From: Prolixibacteraceae bacterium
GTDB taxonomy: Bacteria; Bacteroidota; Bacteroidia; Bacteroidales; Prolixibacteraceae
Reading direction: 5' to 3'
Length of the DNA stretch: 64,000 nt
Assembly: GCA_019163175.1 (NCBI GenBank)
Contig: JAFLKN010000020.1
Span: 62,001 to 126,000, forward strand
This document shows positions 62,917 to 64,000 of this stretch, piece after piece (positions within the stretch are counted from its first letter, which is position 1; every line of letters starts with the position of its first letter). A program made the translations under genes and the position numbers. The notes beneath the pieces were generated by a model, which made no database searches, had not been told where the DNA came from, and saw only the letters and a list, made by a program, of their open reading frames with translations.

Positions 62917-63807
62917 ATGATAAGTACTAAAGAGCGAAAAATATTTTTGGTTATTAATAGATATGCCGGACACAAGGAAGGTGCCAAAGCACTTGATATT
63001 GTTGTTCCATATTTAAAAAAGAAAGAATATTTGGTTGACTATTCTTTCACAAATCATCGGAAACACGCCGTTGAATTGGCTGCAAAAGCAGCTAATGATG
63101 GTTACGATTTGGTGGTTGCAGTTGGTGGAGACGGAACTGTGAATGAGGTAGCACAAGGTTTATATGGAACTGGAATAAAAATGGGTATTATACCAATGGG
63201 TTCGGGAAATGGATTAGCCCGAGAACTTGGTATTCCGATGGACATGAAAAAAAGTGCTAAGGCTCTTACTAAAGGCAAAAACTTGCAAGTTGATGTTTGT
63301 AAACTTAATGATCAGCGGTTTTTATGCACCAGTGGAATTGGTTTCGATGCGATGATTGCTGAAAAAATGAGTAAAGCTTCGTCGCGGGGATTTTTGAAAT
63401 ATGTCCAATTGGTTATTCAGGAGAGCATTTTTTTTAAACCTGTTGATGTGAGAATGAAAATTGATGGAGTTTTAATAGAAGCATCTGTTTTTTTGATCAC
63501 TTTTGCCAATGCTTCTCAATTTGGTAACAATGCGTTTATTGCACCAAAAGCAAGTATGACCGATGGATTAATTGATGTGATAGTGGTGCGTAAATTTTCA
63601 AAAATATGGATGCCAGTCTTTGCTGTTGCACTTTTCTCGAAATTGATTCCAAAACTTTTTTTTGTTGATTGTTATAGAGCCAAACATATTGAATTGGAAG
63701 TTGCAGAAACACCTTATTTTCATTTTGATGGTGAGCCTGGGAAATTAACTATTCCAGCTGAAATTGGGCTTGATTCGACAAAAATTTGGGTGAAGTGTAA
63801 AAAATAG
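62917..63807 (+). CDS. diacylglycerol/lipid kinase (YegS/BmrU family)
   Basis: Enzyme of 296 residues with the DAGK catalytic domain: NRYAGHKEGAKAL at the N-terminus, the nucleotide-binding VAVGGDGTVNEVAQGL (about 68-83) and IPMGSGNGLARELGIP (about 92-107), and the acidic FDGEPG near the C-terminus. It phosphorylates diacylglycerol or a related lipid. LtaS-type enzymes release diacylglycerol when they use phospholipid donors, so its place after the LtaS-like gene suggests that it recycles that product; this is inference. It is a peripheral membrane protein. Confidence 0.93.
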   Translation: MISTKERKIFLVINRYAGHKEGAKALDIVVPYLKKKEYLVDYSFTNHRKHAVELAAKAANDGYDLVVAVGGDGTVNEVAQGLYGTGIKMGIIPMGSGNGLARELGIPMDMKKSAKALTKGKNLQVDVCKLNDQRFLCTSGIGFDAMIAEKMSKASSRGFLKYVQLVIQESIFFKPVDVRMKIDGVLIEASVFLITFANASQFGNNAFIAPKASMTDGLIDVIVVRKFSKIWMPVFAVALFSKLIPKLFFVDCYRAKHIELEVAETPYFHFDGEPGKLTIPAEIGLDSTKIWVKCKK

Positions 63808-63890
63808 TTTTCATTCAAACACGGCATAAAGCTTCTGGGCAAGGCTTTTGTCAGATAAACTTTCCTTCTTAATTGTACAATTGGCCTAAA

Positions 63891-63920
63891 TTGCTCCTTC
63901 GTTATTTTACTTTATCTTTG
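63891..63920 (+). promoter_or_regulatory. promoter of argH
   Basis: TTG at 63891-63893 and TATCTTTG at 63913-63920, separated by 19 bases, match the Bacteroidota -33/-7 elements; the -7 lies 23 bases before the ATG. Confidence 0.6.
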
Positions 63921-63943
63921 AAGCTTCAAAAAATAAATGCACT

Positions 63944-64000
63944 ATGAAACTTTGGGATAAAGGAACTTCGGTCAATGAACTCATTGAAATTTTTACGGTT
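63944..64000 (+). CDS. argH: argininosuccinate lyase, 5' end only
   Basis: Only 19 codons are in the window: MKLWDKGTSVNELIEIFTV. This is the conserved N-terminus of Bacteroidota argininosuccinate lyase (pattern MKLWxKG...IExFTV), which releases arginine and fumarate. The assignment rests on this short segment and on the matching promoter, with mild support from the ArgE-like gene at 56.8 kb. Confidence 0.75.
   Translation, partial: MKLWDKGTSVNELIEIFTV

Overview
The window looks like an ordinary chromosomal segment of a member of the Bacteroidota, most likely an environmental Bacteroidales/Marinilabiliales-type organism. The grounds are a SusC/SusD glycan locus with a one-protein membrane regulator, a type IX secretion sorting tail on a secreted glycanase, LytTR/LytS-like signalling, promoter elements of the Bacteroidota form TAnnTTTG, few visible Shine-Dalgarno sequences, and moderate-to-low GC. 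I see no rRNA, tRNA, CRISPR array, phage or transposase gene. About 48 protein genes are supported, two of them cut by the window edges (a cation:proton antiporter on the left, argininosuccinate lyase on the right).

Layout. 1-5.4 kb: antiporter, an overlapping LytS-like/LytTR two-component pair, a beta-propeller/CDGSH pair and a secreted lactonase-type propeller. 5.4-8.1 kb: FolE, an HldD-type epimerase and YaaA. 8.3-13.8 kb: a complete citrate lyase set in the order citD-citE-citF-citXG-citC, with no citrate transporter or oxaloacetate decarboxylase beside it. 13.8-26.1 kb (minus strand): a beta-1,3-glucan (laminarin-type) utilisation locus: membrane regulator, SusC, SusD, PKD-containing surface lipoprotein, GH16 laminarinase, GH128 glycanase. 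26.3-30.4 kb: a DsrE-like protein, the two-subunit 2-oxoacid:ferredoxin oxidoreductase KorAB, and a gamma-carbonic anhydrase. 30.7-38.9 kb: GH2 beta-galactosidase, HAD phosphatase, AEC transporter, G3E GTPase and an S9 peptidase. 39.0-42.8 kb: a TetR-led cluster (SDR, NAD(P)-binding protein, metallo-beta-lactamase-fold hydrolase, GNAT). 42.9-47.2 kb: an OmpA/beta-propeller protein paired with a large unrecognised secreted protein. 47.2-55 kb: TsaD, divergent TamB, then ExbB-ExbD-TonB. 55-64 kb: a Tat-exported Gfo/Idh protein, an M20 deacetylase, the porin-PII-AmtB nitrogen operon, an LtaS/sulfatase-fold membrane enzyme, a lipid kinase and the start of argH.

The clearest functional units are the glucan locus (capture by SusCD and the surface lipoprotein, cleavage by GH16 and GH128, energy from an ExbBD-TonB system such as the one at 52.9-55 kb) and the nitrogen operon. 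Nothing here is an obviously new multi-gene system. The best candidates for new biology are regulatory or small-scale: an array of G-tract motifs spaced about 52 bp apart upstream of the porin-PII-AmtB promoter, a PII protein with phenylalanine at the usual uridylylated tyrosine, a cluster of ACATCA half-sites upstream of susC, a duplicated 16-bp site in the TetR cluster, non-ATG starts for tamB and citXG, and the OmpA-propeller/unknown-protein pair.
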